In this document: in pieces, positions 30,466 through 39,754 of the stretch | How the letters are laid out: every line of letters starts with the position of its first letter | Position numbering within the stretch: the first letter of the stretch is position 1 | DNA from: Symsagittifera roscoffensis | Taxonomy: Eukaryota; Xenacoelomorpha; Acoela; Convolutidae | NCBI RefSeq assembly: GCF_963678635.1 | Contig: NC_087063.1 | Span: 19,348,143 to 19,389,813 of the forward strand | Reading direction: 5' to 3' | DNA: 41,671 nt | Made by a program: the position numbers and the translations under genes | The notes under the pieces: generated by a model | The model's database searches: none | What the model was told of the DNA's origin: nothing | The model's input: only the letters and a program-made list of their open reading frames with translations

Positions 30466-30784
30466 AGAAAAATTGAAATTTTTCAAAAAATGACAAATGA
30501 ACCCCTCATAAAACTCACACAAACAGGAAAATTCTTTCGCTCATCCAACGATGCAATATGGAGCCACTAAGCCGATTAAGTATACGCCAAAAAAAAACTT
30601 TTACGCCGATTAAATAAAATACCAAGAAAACAAAAAAACAAACCTCCACCAATGGGCTTTTAAAATGGCATTCAGGGACTTATAGGAAAGCGAAACCATC
30701 GAAAAGAGTCCGTTTTAGGGGAACTAAGCCGACAAAAAAACAGGTTGACGATAGTCTGAAAAAGTTGAAATAGTTTAGCTTGAA

Positions 30785-31075
30785 AGGAAAAACAGGTCCC
30801 GGCCGGATTCGAAAAACAAGCCTTTTTTGTCTCGAGCAATTGTGTTACCTCTAAGCTATATGAGCTAGATGTTTGAGTGATTTTAAAAAAATCTACCTGA
30901 AACGAACTTCACTAAATTATTGCCAAAATTATGGAGTTTTATTTGATTGTTCAAGAAATTGTGCATGTCAAAAGTAATATTTACCATTCCTATTAAATTG
31001 ACTATTCTGCGAACAAATTGTTTACGGGAAAAAGTCTAGTTCCTGATTGCAAAGCCCTTGCTGATCGCAGTGATG
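30785..31075 (-). mobile_element. tRNA-derived SINE with H2 relic
   Basis: The minus-strand head has A box TATAGCTTAGAGGTAACAC (about 30866-30848) and B box TTTTTCGAATCCGGCC (about 30808-30793). An H2 relic lies at 31054-31072. The body on the low side contains 'aactaagccgacaaaa'. Confidence 0.6.
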
Positions 31076-31146
31076 AAAAGCAAAAATTACCCGTGTTAAT
31101 AAACGTAAGACATAGGGCTTGAAAAATTAAAATTTTTCAGAGTAGA

Positions 31147-31659
31147 TAAATCGCCCACCTCCTCACTGAATGCAAGCTTTCAACGGTGTCTCAACAACAT
31201 TATCTTTTATCCTCTCAATTTTACCTGAAACTTTACTTCGACTCCCATCCCTTGCACTTTTTCTATACGTCCCTTTGCCCTTCCTGACTAATGAAACGGT
31301 TTATTAAATCAACTTTTGAGGACAACCTGGACGAAACAATTTCCGAGAGCAACGAGTCGACTGTTTTAAGGATAACAGCGACAGAAGTAAATTCCTTTTC
31401 AAAAATGTTGAAAAACTAATTAAACGCATTCATAAGAAACACTAACTAAGGTCATCCAAGATGCCGCCAACCCCAAAGCCCTCCCACTGAGCCCTCCGGA
31501 AATTTTCTCGACTGCGGTTCTGCTCCCCCAATCAACTCGGAGAACTTAAGCGCAGCTAAGCTTTGGCTACATACCCGTTTTTTTTTTACTACTTACGGCA
31601 AGAGAATTGACCTGTCCGAACTGTCCTCCTCCCCACACTATCCTTCATCTTTTTAACTA
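31147..31659 (+). pseudogene. Decayed coding-like segment of unknown origin
   Basis: One plus-strand frame over 513 nt has only four stops, in higher-GC sequence. It reads protein-like, including an open stretch beginning MKRFIKSTFEDNLDETISES (31291-31419) and a later stretch NSENLSAAKLWLHTR then YGKRIDLSELSSS (to 31659). The NLSAAKLWLHTR block recalls the 'AxLWxxLR' block of TGF-beta-family propeptides, but that is a weak likeness and no mature cysteine domain follows. A chance open frame or retroelement debris is equally possible. Confidence 0.22.
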
Positions 31660-32149
31660 CCCCAAAAGCCAGATTAAACTCGCCCCAGTAGACCTACGGG
31701 CAAATGACAACAACAACTGAAACAAATAGTCTAAAACGCGCTAATAATTGGTCTCAGTCGCGGTCTTGAAATCGAGTTCAAAAGGTTCATGAAATTGTAG
31801 AAAACGGCAAAGTCAAAGAATCATTATCATTGATACTTTTTTTTTTCATTTAAACAAATTATTTTGGAAGACGCAAGATACACCAGCAAAATATCATAGA
31901 TAACGCTAGATAAAACCGAGTCACCACATGCTTTCAAAACTCTCTTGACTTTTTCCCTTCAAGATATGATAGATGCCTGATAGGAAATATTGAAAACGTT
32001 TTCTGCCGAGCTACGCATTTTTAGCATTAGAAGCAAATCTCTTTTAGCGCATCAATTCTGTTTTAGCGCATCAATTCAGTTTATATGCATTAGCTCTAAT
32101 CAATATAACACAGAAATTGCAATTTAAACGAAAGCGACAACGTGAATAT

Positions 32150-32342
32150 GTACTAACACAAATTTAGTTCAAAATTTTTTTTGGAGTAACACAAATTTAC
32201 CCTTTTGGTAACACAAATTTTTGCAGGGTCGGATTTAGGGGGAGAAATAATGGTGCTTTTACGTCGGAAAATCAATTTGGTCGAATTAACACCAGTCAAA
32301 ATTTTTTAAAAACCCGCCCCTCTCAAAAAAAATCCTGGATCG
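32150..32342. repeat. Composite repeat: 'acacaaattt' words plus GGATTTAGGGG element, copy 1
   Basis: Collinear with 33911-34102. Both have repeated 'taacacaaattt' words, then 'caacacaaattttt'-type sequence running into CAGGGTCGGATT, then 'atggtgctttt' and a C-rich end with 'atcctggatc' or 'atcctagatc'. The second half is related to the MITE at 14452-14787. Confidence 0.65.
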
Positions 32343-32640
32343 TTCAGGGATTGGAAAAGAGTCATGAACGCAAGTAAACATAAAAAAAACACTGACTTTC
32401 TTGAAAAAATCTCAACTTTCGAATTTCAAAGAAAATAATAGATGCCCTTTAAGCTCTTTGAATTTCTAGAATAATGTATGATTTGCGCTTTTTTGATAAC
32501 ATGAACCGAACTTGAGAACACTGGATCAATAGGTACAGTTTTTATTCCGCTGGGAAATCTTAAAAAACAAATTCCACTTTCGAAACTAGAAATCGTTCAC
32601 GTTTTTTCGCGCCATTTCCACGTTCGTATTTGGAGAATGC
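32341..32640. repeat. Interspersed repeat family C, copy 5
   Basis: Contains 'gaacgcaagtaaaca', 'tcaactttcgaatttcaaag', 'aagctctttgaattt', 'ggatcaataggta' and 'ccgctgggaaatct' in family order. Confidence 0.6.
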
Positions 32641-33034
32641 TATTTACATCAGTTTCAGACGATGAATTTCAATTGAGCTCAAAAAGTGCATAAATACCAA
32701 GGAGCATTCATCAATGAATGCACATCTGTAGTTATAAGAAATTTTGATGAACAGTTTACACAGAGGAGAAGCTGAGATCTGTACCACTTGCGATACAAGT
32801 GCGAATGACTATGAAAATCAAACGGAAAAAAATTCAAAAGAGTCGTTTTTGTCAATCAAAATTATTATAAAAGACAAAATAACCAAAACCAAATTGCCTG
32901 CACCATAAGAAACTCTACATGGAGCTTTGAAAATGCTATTCAGATGCCAAGTTTTCAAAAAAAAATAGTCCTTTCTGCGGAACTAAGCAGACAAAACTAA
33001 GCAGACAGACGATCTAAATTCGCCAAAATTTTCT

Positions 33035-33300
33035 ATTTGCAAGAAAAACTAGTCTCAAGTGGAATCGAACTCCCGGACTTTGTCATTTCAAGCAGGAGGG
33101 TTACAGCAATTTGGAATAAAGCTGAACCAACGAGCTACGGGAACTAAGCCGACAAAAATAAACAGACGGACAATAATCCGAAAAAGCAAAAAAACTCTGG
33201 TTTGCAAAAAAAGGGCACGGCCGGATTCAAATTGCAAATATTTGCCATCCCCAGCATTTGTTTTACCTCTACGCCAGATGGTTGATTCAATTTGATTTTG
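33035..33300 (-). mobile_element. Two adjacent tRNA-like SINE heads
   Basis: On the minus strand one head has B box GGGAGTTCGATTCC (about 33076-33063). A second has A box ATCTGGCGTAGAGGTAAAAC (about 33284-33265) and B box-like AATTTGAATCCGGCC (about 33236-33222). Both are followed by bodies with 'gaactaagccgacaaa' or 'gaactaagcagacaaa'. Confidence 0.55.
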
Positions 33301-33609
33301 TAATTACCAGGCGGTAACAGAGCCGAAAAATCATGAGCAGAAACCCTTCATACAGAAAAGAAATTCGAAAAAAATGCTAAGTCCCTTTTCCCCTCAAAAC
33401 TCACACGCACACAAATGGAAAAAAAAATGATATATTAACAAATCGAGCTGGCAAATTTACAACCAATGTGAAAAACAATTTTCGGTTCAGCCGGATTTTT
33501 AAAAGCTAAAATAAACGATTCTTAGAAGTGGCAACTAAACCGACAACACATGAGCAGAAAACTATAAGGCCGAATTTTTTTTGAACCGGAACAATTACCG
33601 TTTTAAAAA

Positions 33610-33815
33610 AAACTGGCCCTGGTTAAGATTCGAACCGAAGGACTTTTGCCGTCCCAGGCGTATTCGTTACCACCAAGCTAAGTTTCAAGAGACACTACAA
33701 AATTTGAATTCATTATGAACCAAGGTACTACCAGTTCAATGAGTCCTGTGGACAAAGTTGTTTACGGGAAAAAAATCTAGTACCCGATTGCAATATCCTG
33801 TCTATCGCAAGGGCA
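33610..33815 (-). mobile_element. tRNA-derived SINE with head and H2 hairpin
   Basis: The minus-strand head has A box TTAGCTTGGTGGTAACG (about 33682-33666), an anticodon-like arm CCTGGGACGG and B box CGGTTCGAATC. The H2 relic lies at 33795-33814. The copy at 41350-41565 shares the 'acgcatgggacggcaaaggtcc'-type middle, so the two belong together. Confidence 0.65.
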
Positions 33816-33910
33816 GATTTTAACCAAAAAAAAACGAAAAAAAAGTCAGCAAGACATTTATAAGAGTCTTCATTACGTTTATTATTCTTAAAAAAAGCGA
33901 CTTCGTGAAT

Positions 33911-34102
33911 TTGCAGTAACACAAATTCAGTAAAACAAATTTATGTAATAACACAAATTTACCCTTTCGGCAACACAAATTTTTTCAGGGTCGGATTAAG
34001 GAGGAGATGGAATGGTGCTTTTCTTCACCGTTCAGAGATTCGAATTAAACAGTCAAAAATTTTTGAAAATCCGCCCCCCTCAGGAAAATCCTAGATCCTC
34101 TC
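33911..34102. repeat. Composite repeat, copy 2
   Basis: Collinear with 32150-32342, including the internal junction between the 'acacaaattt' block and the CAGGGTCGGATT element. The shared junction means the pair was copied as one unit or inserted into the same repeat sequence. Confidence 0.65.
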
Positions 34103-35160
34103 GTAAACGCTTACTTGAGTAAGAACTAGATCAATGGTACAAATTAAATTCTACTTGAATTGAATATGACTTCGTTTTGCGTCAGATGAACTTTTGTTAA
34201 TAAGAACGTAACTGGCATTCAATTTAGCAAATCAATTTGATATGCACTTAAAACTAACCAAAATTCCAAGCGCTAAAATTGCATTAAGCGAGAACTAATG
34301 ATAAGCGCGTGAATTTTAAAAAGGAATTTATTTCCGAGCTCTCTCAGAACACAAAAAAGACCCATTTTGACAAAAAATGAACTGACAGAGAACTTGTGCG
34401 TTACATTCGTAGCAAGTAGGGTTCCTTGTTTGAAATTGAACAGAGGCGAACGGAGTTTCGAAATACTTACGAGGCAAAAAAAACATGCCAAATTTGAGCA
34501 AAAAAAGTTTATAAAAACTGCTTCAATGCTAGAAACGTCAAAAAAAATGATTCCATAAGATATTTATTTTTCTTAAAGTCTTGTGATATTTTTCTACCTG
34601 TTTCTAGTCAAAATTTAACTGAAAAAAAAACAGCATTTCATCCATTCTTTAAAAGTAAGAAAGACAGATTTATGAGCGTGCTATCATGAGCTTAAAATTC
34701 CACGCTATGGAAAAATATAATATTTTCAAATCAAAAAAATAAAAAGGAAATTAAGTCGTCAAAAATGAATCAAAAACGATGATTCCTAAATAAAAACCCA
34801 GCTGTTTTTTTCAAGATTTTCGTTCAAAAAGTTAGTTTGTACGTAATATGAACTATCAAGTCTAATTTGCACGCTATACTGGATAATATAATTGACAGTG
34901 GAAAAAAAACGAAGAATGAGCTATTAAAATTTGAAACGATAATAACGAATCCGGAACAAAACTGTCTACAGCGAAAAAGGAATAATTCCGGATTACAAGA
35001 CACTTGCTCTCGCAATGCTAAATATTGAGAATTTCAACTGTAAAATTTTCAATCACGAATTAATCCACGGCCAAAAAATATTAGCCTAGATGTCGACTAG
35101 AAAAGAGAGTAGTAATTGGTCAAATAGACTTGAACTAAAAAAAAATTACAACTAATTTTC
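34103..35160. other. Intergenic DNA
   Basis: AT-rich, with a hairpin module at 34441 and an H2 relic near 34999. No gene is seen. Confidence 0.5.
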
Positions 35161-35166
35161 TTTAAT
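35161..35166 (-). terminator. Possible polyadenylation signal ATTAAA of EAPP
   Basis: TTTAAT on the plus strand, about 220 nt beyond the EAPP stop. No AATAAA is closer. A weak call in AT-rich DNA. Confidence 0.3.
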
Positions 35167-35385
35167 TACTGAGACACTTTTTGTATGAACCTCGACATAA
35201 AACAGTACTTCAGAACAGCAATTTTTCAGCAGTGACGGCGGCTACTACTTTCTTGGTGTGCTAACAGTAAATCCATAATATTTTTGGGTCAAAAGAGACT
35301 CTCAAGACCCATCGCTCCACACAAACTCTGATAAATATCTGTTGATCTGTGTGATGAAAGTCATCACTAAACTTCTGATCATTTT

Positions 35386-38358
35386 TCAGGAGAGTGAGGC
35401 AATAATGTTGAAGAAGTGGAATATTTCCTCTCTATCGTACACCGCTATTTCTGTCGTGCAAACTTCACATTTGACCGGGTGGAATTGATCCTGCTCAAGT
35501 TTGATCAACTCTCTCGAATCTTCATTCACCACCTCTTTCTTCATACACTTCATACCCTCCGCTAAAATATTACTATTCGTACAAGCCTCTTCATCTGTCT
35601 TAAATTTTCCACCTCCACGTTTTTTACTCCTCTTTTTCTTCGCTTTTTCTGTTACATGCAGAACTTCGTTCAACTCTACTTTGCAGTTCATAGTAAACAT
35701 GGCTCTATATTGGTTGGCGTAAAACTCATGTCGCTGACAATCTATGCATACAATCGTCATACAAGCTGGACAACTTAGGATAGCATCGCTAAACGCTGTG
35801 CGATTTCTGCGACGTGACCTGCTTCCACCATCACTCTCTTTTTTATCACTTTGATTTGAATAATCAGTTTTCAAGTGTTTCACTCTTTCGTTCTGAACCC
35901 ATCGTTCATCTTCGTCGTCCGCTTCTGGGTCGTAGAAAGGGTCATGACCTTCGGAAGATTCCTCTTCTATTTCCGGGTCAGTGACCTCTTCTGTTCGCTG
36001 ACCATCTGTCGAAGACGTGTTCTGATTGACATCAATGTTTTCTGCAAATTTTACATGTTTCGTGTGACTGCTTTTATTTTTGATGTCTATTTTCTGAGTA
36101 TTAGAGTCTGAGTTTTGCACTTGGTCTAAGTCGTCAAACTCGTCTAAAGCGTCTTCCATGTACTGCTCGAAGTCTCTCTCTTCTAGTTTCTTCGCCTCTT
36201 TCCCAGTCAGAATAGATTTCTCATGTTCTTTTTGGATCATGTCTTTCACAGAATCTCTGCTGTTTGAATCTGCTTCTAAGCTGCTGCTCTCGTGCAGTTT
36301 AGACCTCAGCCACTTCTCAAGCGGAAGTGCGCTATCTTCATCAGAGCTAAACAAACAACGCTTTCCTAAAATTTTGCACTAATGTGATTTTCACGTCTCT
36401 ACTACACGATACAATTTCCACAAAAACAAGGATAGCCGGTTGCTGTACAAGTAGCACAGAATGTTCCGACCATATTCATAAAAATATAGAAAAAAAAAAC
36501 ATTTTTTTTTAGATTCTTCAAATTAGTGTCGTTTTTAGTGGGTGATGTGATTCAAAAACTATACGATCGCGTAGGAAATTATTGAATCAGGCATGATCGA
36601 CAAAAATTGTTTTCAAAAATGGAATACCAAATAAAAATGAAACAAAAAATGTATTTTTTTTTTCATTTTTTTTGTACAATAAGTTTATTTTTTTGAAAAC
36701 CTTTTTTGTCAAAAAAGCGCTGACAGAAACATCCGAAACTAAATTACTTGATAAAATTCATGTTTTATGAGCCAAAAATTACTTAAAAAGTAGTCAACTT
36801 CCATAAGGCGAACGTTACTCGATCGCCTTTTTCACTCGAAATTGAACTTCAGAAATTGTCAACCAGAAATTTTCTCGAAACTGGGAGAATTTTTGTCGCT
36901 CCATCTCCACAGTTTTACTCTATTTTTCTTGGCTTTTTCGTTACATGCAGTACTTTGTTCAACTCTACTTTGCAGTTCATAGTAAACATGGCTCTATATT
37001 GATTGTCGTGATATTAAAACTCGTGTCGCTGACAATCTATGCATACAATCATCATAGAAGCTGGACAACGTAGCGAAAAACTTCATCGTTCGAATCAAGA
37101 CTGAAAGGGATTTAATGTGATATACCATTCAACTCCCTCTGATGATTGATTGTGGTAGCGTATTTTGAGTGGGAAAAAATAAAACACACCCAAATACAAA
37201 GTTCCTCCCCATTTTCAATAATCGGAACACAAACCTGAGCAGAAACCCTCCAAGTCAAAGAAAAAATCAAAACTCTTAGGTAATCAAAAAATTTGAAGTG
37301 CACTTCTGCTCAGAACCCACAGTCACGCAAAAACGTTTTTCGGTCATCAAACGACGCAATAAGAGGCCGCTAAGTTGGTACAAAGTAAGCCGAAACCTAT
37401 AAGCCGAATAAAAACAAATGAAAAAATAAATTTTCACAAATCTAGGTAGTAAAATTACAAATAACATGGATAGCAAATTTCGATTTGGCCTAACATGCTC
37501 AAAACCTATCTGCTGCAACAGAAAAGCCCACTAAATGAATGGGTCTAGGATCCAGTAGATATGCCCTGTAAACAAAGTTATTAACGGGAAAAACCTAATG
37601 GCCTATTTCAAAGCCCTTGCTTGTTGCAAGTGTAATTAACAAGCTTAATTTACGCTGGCCGTTGTAATTCTTGACTGTTCTTCTGAAAATGAATTTTTTT
37701 ATTTCAATATTTCTGTCTCATTTTCTATTCGCTAGCTTGCAATGCTACGCTTACATTGTGATGCGAAGCTCTGCTTCTCTGTAAAATACATGAGTCCTAA
37801 TTGCGCTGGAGATAAGTCAAGAACGTGACTTAATTTTGCGTAAAAAATAGCATTTCACTTCAATTATTACTTGTTTGATCAATAATCAATTAACCGGCTC
37901 AACATTCTATTCTTAAGCAATGCGTTTAATCCTAGCAACTGCTGAATTTAAATCTACCGTTTCAAATAGAATTCAACATATTCTCACTTTTCCGGGATGA
38001 TGAGCTTGAAAAACATGGAAAACAAAATTAAACAACGTGAAATTGCACTAAATATTACAGCCATAAATGAAGAGCGCTTAAATTGACAGAAAACGATCAA
38101 CTCATAAAAAAACTGGTAACCACAACCAAGAGATATCTGTAGTCAAAGTATATGCTTGAAAAGTGATCAAGGCCTTCAAAGATTTTAGAGAAAGACTTCG
38201 GTTGGTTTATTCACACTCGAGAAACACCATCATTTAAAATTGTCTCCGATTTAATTTGCCCCTATGAACTTGTCAATGGGGTTTCAAAAATACCTGTTGA
38301 CAAGATCATCATCGCTGAAGTCGTATTCGACATAGTCATCAGTCATGAAAGAGGCCAT
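35386..38358 (-). CDS. EAPP: EAPP, E2F-associated phosphoprotein, two exons
   Basis: In mammals EAPP is a nuclear phosphoprotein that binds E2F factors and modulates E2F-driven transcription. Exon 1 (38358-38294, donor CAACAG/GTATTT) encodes MASFMTDDYVEYDFSDDDLV then N; exon 2 (36346-35386, acceptor TTGTTTAG) joins in phase as ...VNSSDEDSALPLEKW. This recalls the acidic 'DDYDPY...SDEE' start of the human protein. The total is 341 residues (human 285). The middle is acidic, with DPFYDPEADDEDERWV at about 157-172. The conserved domain starts CPACMTIVCIDCQRHEFYAN (Cys at about 214, 217, 222 and 225), continues QYRAMFTMNC, and ends CEVCTTEIAVYDREEIFHFF (Cys at about 315 and 318). The Cys pairs suggest zinc binding. 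An alternative acceptor 11 bp earlier breaks the frame. Confidence 0.94.
36347..38293 (-). other. EAPP intron with partial EAPP copy
   Basis: A 1.95-kb intron. It holds a fragment of exon 2 (36914-37073), pieces of the AGCCGA-rich SINE body (37341-37400), an H2 relic (37614-37632) and the only inverted hairpin module (37757-37783). Confidence 0.75.
36914..37073 (-). pseudogene. EAPP: Broken partial copy of EAPP exon 2 inside the EAPP intron
   Basis: About 160 bp is strongly similar, in the same orientation, to 35625-35783 of exon 2. That is the part encoding the CPAC...CQRHEFYANQYRAMF domain and the start of the Lys-rich stretch. Shared runs include 'caactctactttgcagttca' and 'ctgacaatctatgcatacaa'. 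The copy has a small insertion near 37011-37016 and single-base indels that break the frame, so it is not a usable alternative exon. No poly-A or target duplication is evident, so tandem or ectopic duplication is more likely than retroposition. Confidence 0.9.
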
Positions 38359-38844
38359 TTCTTTACACCACTCTCAACTCTAGCACAGTTTAATGGTTTA
38401 ATCAGCAGACAAGTTGAACAGAGCGTACCATGGTATAACAGTTCATTCTATCTGAAATGAATGATAAGTCGTTAAATCATAAAAAACATACACTGCATAT
38501 TCGACTTGGATGATAGTAATCATAAATTAACAGAGCTCACTTTCAAAACATTCAGTAGTTGTTTTCAAATAAGAACCAAACCAAAATAACATAATAAATA
38601 CGTAGTGATTTGATTTATTTTCGGCCTTCTTATTAAAAAATCGAGACCAATTAATTCCCCCATAAAATTTTTGAGGACCAATAATAACAACACCAAAACC
38701 ACGCCAAAAACATTTATAACTCGTGGTTATTTGGTTAATTCTCGGTCTTCTTTGTAAAAAAAAAACAAGACTGATTGCTATCGTCCTAGTAATTAGTACC
38801 ATTGAATCGTCCTAGTAACTAGTATCGGTAATTCGACAGATAGC
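38359..38844. promoter_or_regulatory. Divergent (head-to-head) intergenic region, EAPP / microprotein
   Basis: 486 bp between the EAPP ATG on the minus strand and the plus-strand ATG at 38845 must hold both promoters if both genes are real. It contains a 26-bp tandem duplication ('atcgtcctagtaa.tagta', starting 38780 and 38806) and two loosely similar blocks about 120 bp apart (around 38621 and 38742, 'tcggycttcttt'). No TATA box is obvious. Confidence 0.5.
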
Positions 38845-39027
38845 ATGTCTGGTTCGGCTGCTCAAACTGCTCCAGTGAACGCTGTCGGAGTGGGGATGTC
38901 ATATGCACACTGGGAAGCTAGAAGAAACCAACAGCATCAAGACAAAAACACTTACGCAGCCAACATAAACAAGGTCAGTATGGGCCAAACTCATGAACCT
39001 CTGATGAATACCCCAGCAAAGCGATAA
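38845..39027 (+). CDS. Possible 60-residue microprotein, no recognised family
   Basis: The ATG frame encodes 60 residues starting MSGSAAQTAPVNAVGVGMSY and continuing AHWEARRNQQHQDKNTYAAN. The sequence is not AT-driven low complexity, uses Ala, Trp and His, and is followed 18 nt after the stop by AATAAA (39046-39051). No signal peptide or membrane segment is visible; it is polar and rich in Gln and Asn. A donor-like AACAAG/GTCAGT lies at about 38971, so the first 43 residues could instead be the first exon of a longer gene running right. I do not recognise the family. Confidence 0.5.
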   Translation: MSGSAAQTAPVNAVGVGMSYAHWEARRNQQHQDKNTYAANINKVSMGQTHEPLMNTPAKR

Positions 39028-39045
39028 GAATGTTAAAAAGCGATG

Positions 39046-39051
39046 AATAAA
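39046..39051 (+). terminator. Candidate polyadenylation signal AATAAA
   Basis: AATAAA 18 nt after the stop of the 60-residue frame. It supports an unspliced short transcript, though AATAAA is common in AT-rich DNA. Confidence 0.4.
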
Positions 39052-39360
39052 ACTATAAATTGGTCGTCCAAACCAGCTTGGCCTGAGATCTAGAGCAACA
39101 TTGGGATTCCAACACCACAATGTGGAATCACCTAAATCAACTTAAGCTCGTTTGTCTCTGAAGTCCCAAATACACAAATCATTTGCAAACAAAAAAAAAA
39201 GATTCAAAAGCTTGTGCTTAATTATATGTCCCCGGATTACATAGGATTTTTGAGTTCAAACCAAAATCGATTTTCAGGAATTCTGACTCATGGACAATTT
39301 TAGCAATTACAATCAAACTGTATCAAGATTCCAAAACCAGGCCAACCCTGCTTGACAACG

Positions 39361-39546
39361 TAACAAAAGCAAAACCTTTATCCACCAATGGATTGCAACA
39401 AGCTCCATTTCATTTGGGTGGCCATACAATTTAATATAAACAGATATGGCAATACAGTTCTTTCGACTCATTATCTGTTCAAATTGTATGGCGACCTAAA
39501 CTGAGCTTGTTGCCGTCCATTGGTGTATAATGATTTTGCTATTATT
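39361..39546. mobile_element. Fold-back element, about 185 bp, arms about 70-80 bp
   Basis: The left arm (39361-39445) and right arm (39473-39546) are inverted copies sharing AGCAAAA, CACCAATGG, GCAACAAGCTC and CCATACAATTT. Several mismatches and a short indel are present. The loop is about 27 bp. It is non-coding and lies about 300 bp past the microprotein gene. Confidence 0.78.
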
Positions 39547-39707
39547 ACTCGATTTGCGCACTCTGAAAGTTACAAGCATTTTAACACAGAGGCCAAGCGG
39601 AGCTTCGCATCACTACCGATGCAACACAAAGATACGAAAAAAAATGACAAATGTTAAAAACTAGTTGAACCAAAACTTTTGTATGTCTCGATGAAAAAAC
39701 AAGTACA

Positions 39708-39754
39708 GACCCGCTAAAGCTGGACCCGCTAAAGCTGGAGACCCGTTGAAGCTG
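39708..39754. repeat. 15-bp tandem triplication
   Basis: 'gacccgctaaagctg' occurs twice exactly, followed by 'gacccgttgaagctg' two bases later. Confidence 0.85.

Larger units (their letters stand above)
31660..33034. other. Intergenic DNA with repeats
   Basis: A 21-bp tandem duplication 'ttttagcgcatcaattc' (32043-32083), a composite repeat at 32150-32342, family C copy 5 at 32341-32640 and a hairpin module at 32761. No gene is seen. Confidence 0.5.

Noticed and set aside
34367-34558. 63-codon plus-strand frame
   Set aside because: It runs through a copy of the dispersed H1 hairpin module and has no recognisable domain.
36352-36354. Start of EAPP at 36354
   Set aside because: That codon is TTG. 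The real N-terminus comes from exon 1 at 38358, joined at the TTGTTTAG acceptor in phase; the alternative acceptor 11 bp earlier gives a stop.
36900-37080. Alternative EAPP exon
   Set aside because: The fragment has frame-breaking indels and no matching splice sites, so it is called a partial pseudogene copy.
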